Of a stretch of DNA of 61,216 nucleotides, positions 1 to 8,196 are shown in pieces (positions within the stretch are counted from its first letter, which is position 1; each line of letters opens with the position of its first letter). The DNA comes from Thermodesulfovibrionia bacterium. Lineage in GTDB: Bacteria > Nitrospirota > Thermodesulfovibrionia > UBA6902. Position numbers and translations under genes: made by a program. The notes under the pieces were generated by a model that worked only from the letters and a program-made list of their open reading frames with translations, was not told the origin of the DNA and searched no databases. The stretch lies in assembly GCA_947259645.1 (NCBI GenBank), contig CAMYND010000034.1, positions 1 to 61,216 on the forward strand, given 5' to 3'.

Positions 1-489
1 AACAGGTTTAAAATCATCAAAGAGGCCGCTCGAAGTTTTTTCTTTAAAATAATCTGTCGCGGCGGTGTCGCTGCCTTCCAGGATTTTCTTCGCGTCATCT
101 ATGGACATTCCTTTTATTGCCCCGACAAAGTGGTCAGCAGCCTTCGGAGCCGCTGTTTCCGCGGCACGGTTCATGCTCGTCAGAAAATTGTCCACCTGCT
201 CATCGTATCCGACTTTCTTCAGAACATCAGCAACTTTCTGTATGTTCTCAGGCAGGAGTATCTTTATGTCCGGATTAGCCAAATATCCGTCTAATTGTGA
301 AACCTCCTTTACCGCCTTTTCAGTCCCGATTGAAAGGGCTTCCTTAAGACCTGATGCGATCGTACCCTCGTCGAGCCCTTTTGTTGAAGCAAGGCCGAAA
401 TCCTTCAGGAGTTTGTCAAAGAATCCTGCCTCACTGACAGGTGATAATAATAGTATGGCAATGAAGATTACTGTACACTGTTTTTTCAT
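1..489 (-). CDS. DUF4197 family protein (C-terminus cut by window edge)
   Basis: The leftward reading frame starts at 489 (MKKQCTVIF...) after a GAGGAG-type ribosome binding site and is still open at position 1, so 163 codons are present and the C-terminus is missing. The first ~20 residues form a signal peptide ending in SEA before GFFDKL. The body contains the segments YLANPDIKILLP, VGYDEQVDNFL, SMNRAAE and DTAATDYF, which match the conserved core of DUF4197 (exported proteins of unknown function, common in Gram-negative bacteria). An overlapping rightward frame at 65-535 is its antisense shadow. No function can be given beyond a likely periplasmic location. Confidence 0.85.
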   Translation of the reverse strand, partial: MKKQCTVIFIAILLLSPVSEAGFFDKLLKDFGLASTKGLDEGTIASGLKEALSIGTEKAVKEVSQLDGYLANPDIKILLPENIQKVADVLKKVGYDEQVDNFLTSMNRAAETAAPKAADHFVGAIKGMSIDDAKKILEGSDTAATDYFKEKTSSGLFDDFKPV

Positions 490-580
490 GGGTCTGCTCC
501 TCTTCTCAACTGAAGGTTTTGGTATAACTGAATAGTATCATAATTTTCATGAAAAGCCAGTTTTATGATACTGTTTCTCT

Positions 581-2308
581 TCACATATGCTGCCAAATAT
601 AGGTAATAAAACCGGCGAGTATAAAGTTGCTGTCCAGCATTGCCTCAAAAAGTACACTGGACTGCATTCTCAGTTTTTGGAACAGATAAAGATATATCAC
701 CATTAACCCCGGGGGTATAATTAAATAATAACCGAGGGACGGTTCAAGGCCAAAGGCTGTGGAAAAAAACATGAAGCTCCCCACAATTGCGGTAATAACG
801 AAGAGCATTGCCTGGGTGCGTTGTGGGCCGATAACAATTGGTATTGTTTCCCTGCCGACTATGCGGTCGCCTTCTATGCTCACAATATCAACGATAACTG
901 ACCTGATAAAGACAGTAAGGAATATATATCCCAGAATTGTTATTAATTTATAGGATAAAAAGAAACCCTGGCTCAGACTGGGGATGAGGACAATTACCCA
1001 TGTCCAGGCCAGGGCTATAAAAATATCTTTTGAGCCGGGGAAGTCTTTAAGTCGTTTGTACTTAATAACTGACTGAAATTTTTCGGGAACAATTCTGATG
1101 CGGTATAGTATGCCCATCAGATAGGAAAAGAGGAGAAACAGAAAAGGGATGACTCCGAGAAGATATGACAAATAGAGCGAACTGAACGATGCGGTGATTG
1201 CTGTGACCATCAGGATATTGCCGTACTCCCTGAAAAAGCGGGTCCTTTCAGAGTCGGTAAACTCGTCTTTTAACCGCTCGTTATACCTGTTGAACACATG
1301 TGCGGCAAAGACATAAAAAAATGCGATCAACAATAATGTGGCAGTAGACCTGATACCCTGGAAGGCCAGACTTGTATAACACATTGCCACTGCCCCGAGA
1401 CTGAGATACAATGAGCTTTCAAGAATAAATGTTCCTGTGCTTTCAAAAAACCTGTATGCCTTCCCTCTCTTTTTTTTCCGAAGGTACTTGATTCTGTAGA
1501 TGACTTTATCGATTACCCAGTTTGGCGTTGAAGCGCCGGCCATGACACCGATAGTTTCATACCGCTCAAGACCGAGGCGGTCAAGATCTTTCTCCTCCTC
1601 TATATGGAATGATGGAACGTCTGCAGAAAGAGAGATATCGTATAGCCTTCTCGTGTTTGCGCTGTTCAGCCCGCCAACAATTACCATTGCGTCCACTTTC
1701 CCCGCAAGTTCTGCCACCTCTTTCTGCCTCATGCTTGTTGAGTCACATATGGTGTCATAAACAATCGTTTCAGGAATCCTCTGCTGCAGCATTTCTACCA
1801 GCTTTCGGAATGTTTTCCTTTCCTGGGTTGTCTGCGCTATGATGCAGGCCCTTTCCATTTCAGGGAGTTTGTTTATGTCTTCAAGGTTTTGAACTACAAT
1901 ACCCTTTCCTTCTGCAAAGCCCAGAAGGCCGTTCACTTCAGCGTGGCCCCTGTCACCAATGATTATGGTGTTCAGGCCTTTCCGGGTTTCTTTTCTTATC
2001 ATTGCCTGGGCCCTGGCAACATGGGGGCAGGTCGCGTCACACAGTACATTGTCAGCCTCTTTTATTTTTTCCCGCTCTTCCGGAGTGATGCCGTGGGCAC
2101 GGACAATTACCGTGGCATTGGATACGGGTTTATCACCCAGAATATCTACACCCTTTTGTTTGAGCATTTCCACAGCCTGGGGGTTATGCACAAGAGGGCC
2201 GTGTGTATAGAGCTTTCCTGATTCCTTATTGGCAGCATCAAGGACAATATTCATTGCCCGCCGGACTCCCATGCAGAATCCCGCTGTTTTTGCAAGTATA
2301 ACTTTCAA
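581..2308 (-). CDS. ispH: IspH (HMBPP reductase) fused to a UbiA-like membrane prenyltransferase
   Basis: 575 residues. Residues 1-~280 are a complete 4-hydroxy-3-methylbut-2-enyl diphosphate reductase, the last enzyme of the MEP isoprenoid pathway. The three [4Fe-4S] cysteines are visible: C12 in GFCMGVRRA, C94 in CDATCP and C188 in CDSTSMRQ. The HAEVNG motif holds the catalytic His and Glu. After a basic linker (RKKKRGK) the remaining ~290 residues are hydrophobic, with about eight membrane segments and a UbiA-type second Asp motif (EGDRIVGRETIP). The first Asp-rich motif is atypical (FNRYNERLKDEF instead of NDxxDxxxD). The fusion would link production of IPP/DMAPP to use of a prenyl diphosphate at the membrane. 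The prenyl acceptor is unknown. deoC lies 12 bp upstream in the same direction. Confidence 0.9.
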   Translation of the reverse strand: MKVILAKTAGFCMGVRRAMNIVLDAANKESGKLYTHGPLVHNPQAVEMLKQKGVDILGDKPVSNATVIVRAHGITPEEREKIKEADNVLCDATCPHVARAQAMIRKETRKGLNTIIIGDRGHAEVNGLLGFAEGKGIVVQNLEDINKLPEMERACIIAQTTQERKTFRKLVEMLQQRIPETIVYDTICDSTSMRQKEVAELAGKVDAMVIVGGLNSANTRRLYDISLSADVPSFHIEEEKDLDRLGLERYETIGVMAGASTPNWVIDKVIYRIKYLRKKKRGKAYRFFESTGTFILESSLYLSLGAVAMCYTSLAFQGIRSTATLLLIAFFYVFAAHVFNRYNERLKDEFTDSERTRFFREYGNILMVTAITASFSSLYLSYLLGVIPFLFLLFSYLMGILYRIRIVPEKFQSVIKYKRLKDFPGSKDIFIALAWTWVIVLIPSLSQGFFLSYKLITILGYIFLTVFIRSVIVDIVSIEGDRIVGRETIPIVIGPQRTQAMLFVITAIVGSFMFFSTAFGLEPSLGYYLIIPPGLMVIYLYLFQKLRMQSSVLFEAMLDSNFILAGFITYIWQHM

Positions 2309-2320
2309 TGGACACCAGCC

Positions 2321-2992
2321 TTAGTGAGATTGCCCGGTTTCAGTCACTTCTTTCATGATCTTCACACCGGAACTTGTCCCGATTCTAGTTGCCCCGGCAT
2401 TGATAAAGGATATAGTTTTTTCCAGTGTGTCTATCCCGCCTGCAGCCTTAACCCCTATTTTGTTCTGAGTCAGTGATTTTATAAGTGCAACATCTTTTAT
2501 GTCTGCTCCTGCTGTCCCGAATCCGGTAGAGGTTTTAATAAACTCTGCCCCCGCGTTTATGATGGCGTTACAGGCGCTTTTTTTCTCATTCTCAGTGAGG
2601 TAACAGGTCTCTATGATGATTTTATGGACTGTCCCGGGAGTTGCGGCAACTAAATCTGAAATTTCCTTTTCAACGGCAGACCAGTTCCCGGATTTTGCGA
2701 GACCTATATTAATAACGATATCCAGCTCATCAGCGCCGTTTAGAACAGACTCTATTGACTCATAGAGTTTAACACGGGTAAGCGTCATACCCAGGGGAAA
2801 GCCGATAACCGTTGCTGTCTTAACATGGGTCCTGAAGAGGGCTTTCCTGACTGTTTTAACAAAAGAAGGGTGGATACATACCGAGTCAAATCCATATTCT
2901 TCGGCTTCTTCGCAGAGCCTGCTGACATCTCTGTCAGTAGCATCAGGCCTCAGAAGGCTGTGGTCAATATGTTTGGCGATGTCCATGATCAT
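2321..2992 (-). CDS. deoC: Deoxyribose-phosphate aldolase
   Basis: 223 residues. A cytosolic TIM-barrel class I aldolase that cleaves 2-deoxyribose 5-phosphate to glyceraldehyde 3-phosphate and acetaldehyde (deoxynucleoside salvage). Family marks: IDHSLLRPDAT at the N-terminus, VIGFPLG, ELDIVINIG, the Schiff-base lysine K153 in EFIKTSTGFG, and VKAAGGIDT with the second active-site lysine. Length is typical. The ATG overlaps the stop codon of the upstream aminotransferase (ATGA), so the two are translationally coupled; an alternative start is the Met two codons further in (MDIAKHIDH). Confidence 0.95.
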   Translation of the reverse strand: MIMDIAKHIDHSLLRPDATDRDVSRLCEEAEEYGFDSVCIHPSFVKTVRKALFRTHVKTATVIGFPLGMTLTRVKLYESIESVLNGADELDIVINIGLAKSGNWSAVEKEISDLVAATPGTVHKIIIETCYLTENEKKSACNAIINAGAEFIKTSTGFGTAGADIKDVALIKSLTQNKIGVKAAGGIDTLEKTISFINAGATRIGTSSGVKIMKEVTETGQSH

Positions 2993-3849
2993 TGTCCTTT
3001 CAGGTAGTGCTTCACCTTTTTTCTGTATGCCCGGTGGAGTGCTTTTGTTATAGCACCGGGGCCGTGCTTCAACTGAACGTCATCTATCTGCGAAACAGGC
3101 ATGACTTCCATGGAAGTATTTGATAGAATGATCTCTTGGGCAGAATATACGTCATCAGCCCTGAACAGTCCCTCCTTATAGAGGATATTGTTTTCCCGCG
3201 CAATCTCCAGAATAATGTTTCTCGTTATGCCCCCCAGGATACCTGCTTTCACAGAGGGTGTGCAGAGGATGTTGTCTTTTACAAAGAAGATATTGCTGAC
3301 CGTGCCCTCTGTTACATACCCTCTATAGTTGAGCATGACCGCTTCATGGGCCCTGCTCTCCTTTGCCTCCCTTTTAGCAAGAATATTATTGAGGAAGTTA
3401 AGTGATTTGATTTGAGGGTCAAGTGCCTTGCTGTAGTTGCGCCTTGTGTTAACAATCGAAATCTTCAGCCCTTTTTTATAGTACTGTGCCGGATAGGGCT
3501 TAAAGGGGTTAGACATTATTACCAGAGTGGGTTTAACGCAGAGGTCAGGGTCAAGCCCCAAGGGACCCGGGCCTCTTGAAACAGTTATCCTGATAACCGC
3601 TTCTTTGTGTTTATTTGCCCGTACAGTTTCATAGACAGCCTCTGCTATGCTTTCCGGTGGTTTCGGGATTTTCAGGCCGATCATCGATGCTGACCGGAAA
3701 AGTCTGTCTATATGCTCCCTGATTTTAAAAACTACGGTATTATACAGTCTGAATGTCTCATATATACCGTCACCGTAGAGAAAGCCGTGGTCAAATACAG
3801 ATATGACAGCTTTGGAAGGCGGAACAAGTTTTCCGTTCAGGTAAATCAT
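2989..3849 (-). CDS. Class IV PLP aminotransferase (branched-chain / D-amino-acid type)
   Basis: 286 residues. Fold type IV aminotransferase. The N-terminal IYLNGKLVPP and FDHGFLYGDGIYETFR are characteristic, the PLP lysine is K148 in IKSLNFLNN, and EAVMLNYRGYVTEGTVSNIFF is the phosphate-binding and glutamate segment. Sequence alone does not separate branched-chain aminotransferase (IlvE) from D-alanine aminotransferase or aminodeoxychorismate lyase. The YGDGIYETFR form and length favour IlvE/Dat over PabC. First gene of a leftward set with deoC and the ispH fusion. The start codon has only a weak ribosome binding site. Confidence 0.85.
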   Translation of the reverse strand: MIYLNGKLVPPSKAVISVFDHGFLYGDGIYETFRLYNTVVFKIREHIDRLFRSASMIGLKIPKPPESIAEAVYETVRANKHKEAVIRITVSRGPGPLGLDPDLCVKPTLVIMSNPFKPYPAQYYKKGLKISIVNTRRNYSKALDPQIKSLNFLNNILAKREAKESRAHEAVMLNYRGYVTEGTVSNIFFVKDNILCTPSVKAGILGGITRNIILEIARENNILYKEGLFRADDVYSAQEIILSNTSMEVMPVSQIDDVQLKHGPGAITKALHRAYRKKVKHYLKGQ

Positions 3850-4011
3850 GAGTTCAGTTTATCATGTGAATACAGAATTTATCACCAGGGTGTTTTTGTT
3901 CCAGCTGCTGCATTGTGTTGACCAAATTATATTGAGAATCTACAATATTCCTACGATTGAAAGGGTTTGTTGCCTGATTACGCCTAATTCCTTTAAGAGA
4001 AAGTCAACACC

Positions 4012-5417
4012 ATGACAAGAAAACGGTTCGGAATCCTGCTGTTATTGTTCATAGATATTTTGTCTGTCTTTATTGCTTTGCAGTGTGCCCTGCTGATAAG
4101 AAAGAAGATACTGCCCTCTTTTCTGTCATTCCCTGAGTTCCCACAGATTGACTTCACATTTTTCTGGTGGATTTTTTATGTGTGGCTCTTTTTTTTCGCC
4201 TATGAAGGTCTTTACACAAAAAGGTTTTCCTACTGGGATGAAAAGTGTCCCTCTTCTCAACTCTTGGTGTGTTCACTATCCTGTATTTGGGAAAGTTCGG
4301 AGAACAGGTATCAAGAACCGTGCTGGTTGTGATGGGTATTATCTCCTTTCCTCTGCTCCCGATTATTCGAACCAACGCAAAGAAACTGATCATGAAAATG
4401 GGACTCCTGAAAAGCAAGGTGCTCATCCTTGGTGCGGGGAAAACAGGAGAGCTTATCTTCAACGCCCTGAGGCGGGACCGGAACCTCGCTCTGGAAGTTG
4501 TTGGATTTCTTGACGATGACCCTGCGAAGATAGGGAAAAAAATAGATGGTATCAAGATACACTCCGGTGTAGATAAGGCCCGGAAATATATCGGCAGGTG
4601 CGGCATAAATGACATTATCATAGCAATGCCCGGCTGCAGCAAAGATAAGATTATTTCTCTTGTCAATGAACTTCAGCACCAGGCTGAAAGCATAATCCTC
4701 ATTCCTGACCTTTTCGGCATAACGGTACTGGGTACAAACCTCCAGCATTTTTTCCAGGAACAGGCAATCGGTCTTGAGGTCAGGAACAACCTGGCGGAGC
4801 CTGTAAACAGGATCATTAAGAAATTATTCGATCTGGCACTCAGCATATTCCTGCTTCTTGTCCTTGCGCTGCCGATGGCTATCATCGCGCTTCTCATCAG
4901 GATGGACTCAAAGGGCAAGGCAATATTTTCCCAGGAGCGGCGTGGAATTAACAACAAACCTTTTCAATGCTATAAATTCAGGACAATGTATCATGACGCT
5001 GAGACCAGGCTCAGCTCCATCCTGGTAAACAGTGATGAAGCGAGAAAGGAGTGGGATATTAACCGGAAACTCGCGCATGACCCGCGAATAACAAGGATAG
5101 GAACGTTCCTCAGACAGACGTCACTCGATGAGTTGCCGCAGATATTTAATGTGCTTAAGGGAGAAATGAGCCTTGTGGGCCCGAGGCCGGTCACCAGTAA
5201 GGAAATAGATGACTACTACAAAAAAGATGCTGAACTCTGTTTTGGAGTTACCCCCGGCGTCACCGGGCTCTGGCAGGTGAGCGGAAGAAGCAATACCAGT
5301 TATCAGTACCGGATCGCCCTTGATTCATGGTATGTCAGGAACTGGAATCTCTGGCTTGATATTGTTATACTTTTCAAGACGATCAGGGTTGTGGTCAGGC
5401 GGGAAGGAGCTGTCTGA
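4012..5417 (+). pseudogene. Polyprenyl-phosphate sugar-phosphate transferase (WbaP/EPS type), frameshifted
   Basis: The product would start exopolysaccharide or O-antigen synthesis by moving a sugar phosphate from a nucleotide sugar onto undecaprenyl phosphate. The N-terminal part (4012 to ~4242) carries membrane helices and ends FAYEGLYTKRFSYWDE. The rest (4245-5417, 390 residues in another frame) continues VSLFSTLGVFTILYLG, then a Rossmann-like CoA_binding_3 domain (VLILGAGKTGE), another helix, and the catalytic bacterial sugar transferase domain (FQCYKFRTM, DELPQIFNVLKGEMSLVGPRP, GVTGLWQVSGR). The frames meet near 4240-4245, where homologues normally have several more residues, so a short deletion is likely. 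It may be a real lesion or a sequencing error; the rest of the gene is well preserved. Confidence 0.8.
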
Positions 5418-5488
5418 AGAGCAACAAGCCCTGATTCCCTGTATGATTACTACAGGCAATAAACGATCAATGAGATAAGGAGGAAAAC

Positions 5489-5650
5489 ATGGACAAGTGG
5501 AAATGTTCTGTCTGCGGGTATGTCTATGAACCTGAAGCAGGAGATCCTGACGGAAATGTCGAACCGAATACGCCTTTTGAGAAACTGCCGGATTCATGGG
5601 TATGCCCTGTCTGCGGTGCAGGGAAAGACCAGTTTGAAAAAGAAGGGTAG
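5489..5650 (+). CDS. Rubredoxin
   Basis: 53 residues, starting at an ATG 6 bases after a strong AAGGAGGA site. The four iron ligands are C6 and C9 ([15 protein letters not shown]) and C39 and C42 (VCPVCGAGK), with the usual aromatic residues between. It is a one-electron carrier of the cytosol, typical of anaerobes, where it feeds rubrerythrin, superoxide reductase or rubredoxin:oxygen oxidoreductase. No such partner lies nearby. It sits 70 bp after the sugar transferase and may be transcribed with it. Confidence 0.96.
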   Translation: MDKWKCSVCGYVYEPEAGDPDGNVEPNTPFEKLPDSWVCPVCGAGKDQFEKEG

Positions 5651-5730
5651 AGGCAATTCATGAATTGCCTCATTTTACACTGACCTTTCTTATGCGTTTG
5701 TGTACGGGCAAGGCACGCCTTGCCCCTACT
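5651..5730. repeat. Two REP-like palindromes
   Basis: A 20-bp perfect palindrome built on AATTCATGAATT lies at 5651-5670 right after the rubredoxin stop codon. A second one (GGGCAAGGC / GCCTTGCCC, followed by CTAC) lies at 5706-5730. The same two motif types occur together again at 61033-61090, with small changes. They look like dispersed REP-type intergenic palindromes and may fold in RNA or act as weak terminators. Confidence 0.6.
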
Positions 5731-5905
5731 CGATATTAAATGTGGCTACTTCTTTAGATCCGGGAAGATATTGTCCTACAGGGACAAGTTTTTTGTTATC
5801 TTTCGCGCAATCTATGATAATCGTCCATAGCTGATTAAGCTCTGTTTTCTCCCTGTCATTTTCCGGTGTCATTTTAAGAAGACTGCCTTCCAATTCAATT
5901 TTCAT
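5726..5905 (-). CDS. Small hypothetical protein
   Basis: 59 residues from the ATG at 5905, which follows a good GAGGAGGA ribosome binding site; an in-frame ATG 15 bp upstream is less likely. The sequence begins MKIELEGSLLKMTPEND and includes LNQLWTIIIDCAKDNKKLVPVG. It is charged, with no signal peptide, membrane segment or metal motif. I do not recognise the family. It lies upstream of nothing in its own direction and next to REP-like palindromes. Confidence 0.6.
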   Translation of the reverse strand: MKIELEGSLLKMTPENDREKTELNQLWTIIIDCAKDNKKLVPVGQYLPGSKEVATFNIE

Positions 5906-5975
5906 TTTATTCCTCCTCAACGTGGTTTTTTATTTTCTTACAACCATTATATCAGAAAACATGTACAGGACAAGA

Positions 5976-6944
5976 TCATTCACCCCGGAAGGCCTTTTCA
6001 GCCTCCTGAATCAGAAGATCTGAATTCTCACTATACTTTGGAGAGAAATGCATCGGCTCCATTTTTCCCACCCCGGCTTCCCGGGCAATCTGACCGGCGA
6101 CCTGAGCTGTCAGGTGGTAGCGGTCATGGGCCCGCTCCCTGTCCGCATCGAGAAAATAGGTTTCAATGAAAAGGGTGTCCGAACCCCTTACCAGGGTAAC
6201 TATCGCGTTGATATTTTGTTCAGATCCGACAGCATCTACAACATAGGAAAGTTTCTGTCCTCTGGTTATTGCTGCAATGTCCTTGAGTTCAGAAAATGAG
6301 TACTGCCTTCCATTTAGATGAAATTTGCTGTCGGCCTTTCCGGAGCGAATTGCTGATTTCAGTTCATTCAGCCAGGGCCCAACCGGCAGGTCCAGTCTGC
6401 CCAAAAGTGCCTTGTCAATATTAATATGGTAATCTTCTTCCATGCTGAACGCCAGGCAGGGTATCTGGTGGTCCAGTATCACCGCTGAAACAGTAACACC
6501 GGAGTCTTTCAGCAGACCCCCAGTAAAGGGCTGTGGGGCTTTTATTTCAGGCTGAAAGGCATTTTTCGCCCTGAAAACAGTTGACCTGACAGATGCTTCA
6601 GTTACCTCGAATGCCTCTATTTCCAGGGGGTAATCTCCTGTAAGGTTCCAGGTATAACCCTTCAGCCTCCCCGCGACACAGTCAATAAACCCCTCAGGCC
6701 CGTAAAGACTCATTTTTTTCTCCCTGCCGAGACAGACCCTGAGCATATTGTCAAAGCCGATGAAGTGATCTATATGGGTATGGGAAACAAAGATATGCGT
6801 TGTTTTCAGCAGGTCTCTTGCGGAGAGACTGTCTGTGGAGCCGATGTCAAACAAGAACGCCCGACCCTCGCGGAGCAACCTCACATAAAGACCGGGGTCT
6901 TTAAAAGGCCCGTTGATCAGGCGGGTATGGAAAGAGGGTTTCAT
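5976..6944 (-). CDS. Metallo-beta-lactamase fold hydrolase, RNase Z-like
   Basis: 322 residues. The metal motif SHTHIDHFIGFDNML (HxHxDH) and preceding FDIGS place it in the MBL superfamily; later histidines include LDHQIP and PMHFSPKY, as in RNase Z. The middle (~100-220) is longer and more divergent than in tRNase Z proper, so it may be an RNase Z-like enzyme with another substrate. Cytosolic, with no signal peptide. A monocistronic leftward gene between the small gene at 5726 and the divergent galT. Confidence 0.8.
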   Translation of the reverse strand: MKPSFHTRLINGPFKDPGLYVRLLREGRAFLFDIGSTDSLSARDLLKTTHIFVSHTHIDHFIGFDNMLRVCLGREKKMSLYGPEGFIDCVAGRLKGYTWNLTGDYPLEIEAFEVTEASVRSTVFRAKNAFQPEIKAPQPFTGGLLKDSGVTVSAVILDHQIPCLAFSMEEDYHINIDKALLGRLDLPVGPWLNELKSAIRSGKADSKFHLNGRQYSFSELKDIAAITRGQKLSYVVDAVGSEQNINAIVTLVRGSDTLFIETYFLDADRERAHDRYHLTAQVAGQIAREAGVGKMEPMHFSPKYSENSDLLIQEAEKAFRGE

Positions 6945-7090
6945 GGAAAAATTATAGCGTAATAAATGATATAATGTTCAGATAATTCTAAAAAGACCGA
7001 TATAGATAAAAGGAAGTCAGACACTGTACAGGACCTGTACTTAATGTATTAAATTGAATACTGTTCTTCAACTATTACCAGGAGGTATAA

Positions 7091-8083
7091 ATGCCTGAAT
7101 TAAGGAAAGACCCGATGTCAGGAAGATGGGTCATTATATCAGTTGAACGCGGTAAACGTCCCTCAGACTTCGGTGTGAGGGTTTCACCGAAAAAAGGTGG
7201 TTTTTGTGCTTTTTGTGAAGGAAACGAACGGACAACACCGCCGGAAATAATGGCATTCAGGCCAGGCTCAGGAGATTCCAATACTTCTGGCTGGAGTCTG
7301 AGGGTTGTACCGAACAAATTTCCGGCCCTCAATGTGGAAGGTCAGTTGGAAAGAGTCGGGGAGGGCATCTTTGACAAGATGAACGGTGTTGGAGCTCATG
7401 AAGTCGTAATTGAATGCCCGGACCATAACTCTACACTGTCAACCATGCCCCTGAAGTCTGTTGAGGGAACACTCTGGGCGTTTCATCAGCGCATGGAGGA
7501 CCTGAGAAAAGACAACCGCTTTAAATATGTTCTCGTCTTTAAAAATGAGGGTGATGATGCCGGAGCATCTCTTGAGCATACCCATTCACAGCTCATAGCG
7601 TTGCCGATTATCCCGCAGCTTGTTGAGGAGGAGCTGTTTCTCTCCAAACAGTATTACTCATACAAGGAGAGGTGTATTTTTTGCGATGTAATACGTCAGG
7701 AAAGGGACGGAAAGATGCGGGTAATTTCTGAGAATGAGGATTTTATTGCTATTGCCCCCTTTGCCTCGCGGGCGCCCTTTGAAACAATGATACTGCCAAA
7801 AAGACATGAATCCGCCTTTGCTCCTCATGGTAATTTTGATCTGCTGGCCCAGATACTCCAGCGCACACTGAAACAGATCGACAAGGTCCTTGACCTTCCC
7901 CCCTATAACCTCATGATCCATACGTCGCCCTTTAAGGATGAGACGAATGAATATTATCACTGGCATATAGAGATACTGCCAAAACTGACAAAGATCGCCG
8001 GCTTTGAGTGGGGCTCCGGTTTTTACATTAATCCCACACCCCCGGAGGAGGCCGCCAAATTTATGAGAGAGGCGGACGTATAA
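7091..8083 (+). CDS. galT: Galactose-1-phosphate uridylyltransferase
   Basis: 330 residues, start after AGGAGG at 7081-7086. A HIT-superfamily enzyme that transfers UMP from UDP-glucose to galactose 1-phosphate (Leloir pathway, or more generally nucleotide-sugar exchange). Zinc-type cysteines CAFCEGNE near the N-terminus and CIFCDVI in the middle, the catalytic HTHSQ segment, and a second HWHIEILPKL motif near the C-terminus are all present. Length is normal. No galK or galE is next to it. Confidence 0.93.
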   Translation: MPELRKDPMSGRWVIISVERGKRPSDFGVRVSPKKGGFCAFCEGNERTTPPEIMAFRPGSGDSNTSGWSLRVVPNKFPALNVEGQLERVGEGIFDKMNGVGAHEVVIECPDHNSTLSTMPLKSVEGTLWAFHQRMEDLRKDNRFKYVLVFKNEGDDAGASLEHTHSQLIALPIIPQLVEEELFLSKQYYSYKERCIFCDVIRQERDGKMRVISENEDFIAIAPFASRAPFETMILPKRHESAFAPHGNFDLLAQILQRTLKQIDKVLDLPPYNLMIHTSPFKDETNEYYHWHIEILPKLTKIAGFEWGSGFYINPTPPEEAAKFMREADV

Positions 8084-8111
8084 GCCGGCTCCTGTTTCAG
8101 CCATGCCACAG

Positions 8112-8172
8112 CTGGCAGGGATTCAGCCGGAGAGGCCGGTGCAAAGCATCCTGCAGGCATAGCGCCTGATGA
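8112..8172 (+). promoter_or_regulatory. Structured leader with GEMM-like sequence (tentative)
   Basis: The stretch between galT and the kinase gene has a CAGG/CCTG outer pairing, a CCGG..CCGG hairpin, then GCAAAGC and later AGGCATAGC. The GCAAAGC and AGGxTAGC blocks resemble cyclic-di-GMP-I (GEMM) riboswitches, but the 5' half fits poorly. A nearby signalling kinase would be a plausible target. Weak support. Confidence 0.2.
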
Positions 8173-8196
8173 GGGAAAGAGCACGAGGAGAGAGCT

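Noticed and set aside
65-535. Rightward open frame of 156 codons
   Set aside because: It is antisense to the DUF4197 gene, which has a signal peptide and family motifs; the rightward product has none.
4012-5417. Programmed frameshift in the sugar transferase
   Set aside because: There is no slippery heptamer at the joint and residues appear to be missing, so a deletion is simpler.
8166-8180. CTGATGA...GAAA resembling a hammerhead ribozyme core
   Set aside because: There is no room for stem II between the two motifs and no paired stems I and III were found.
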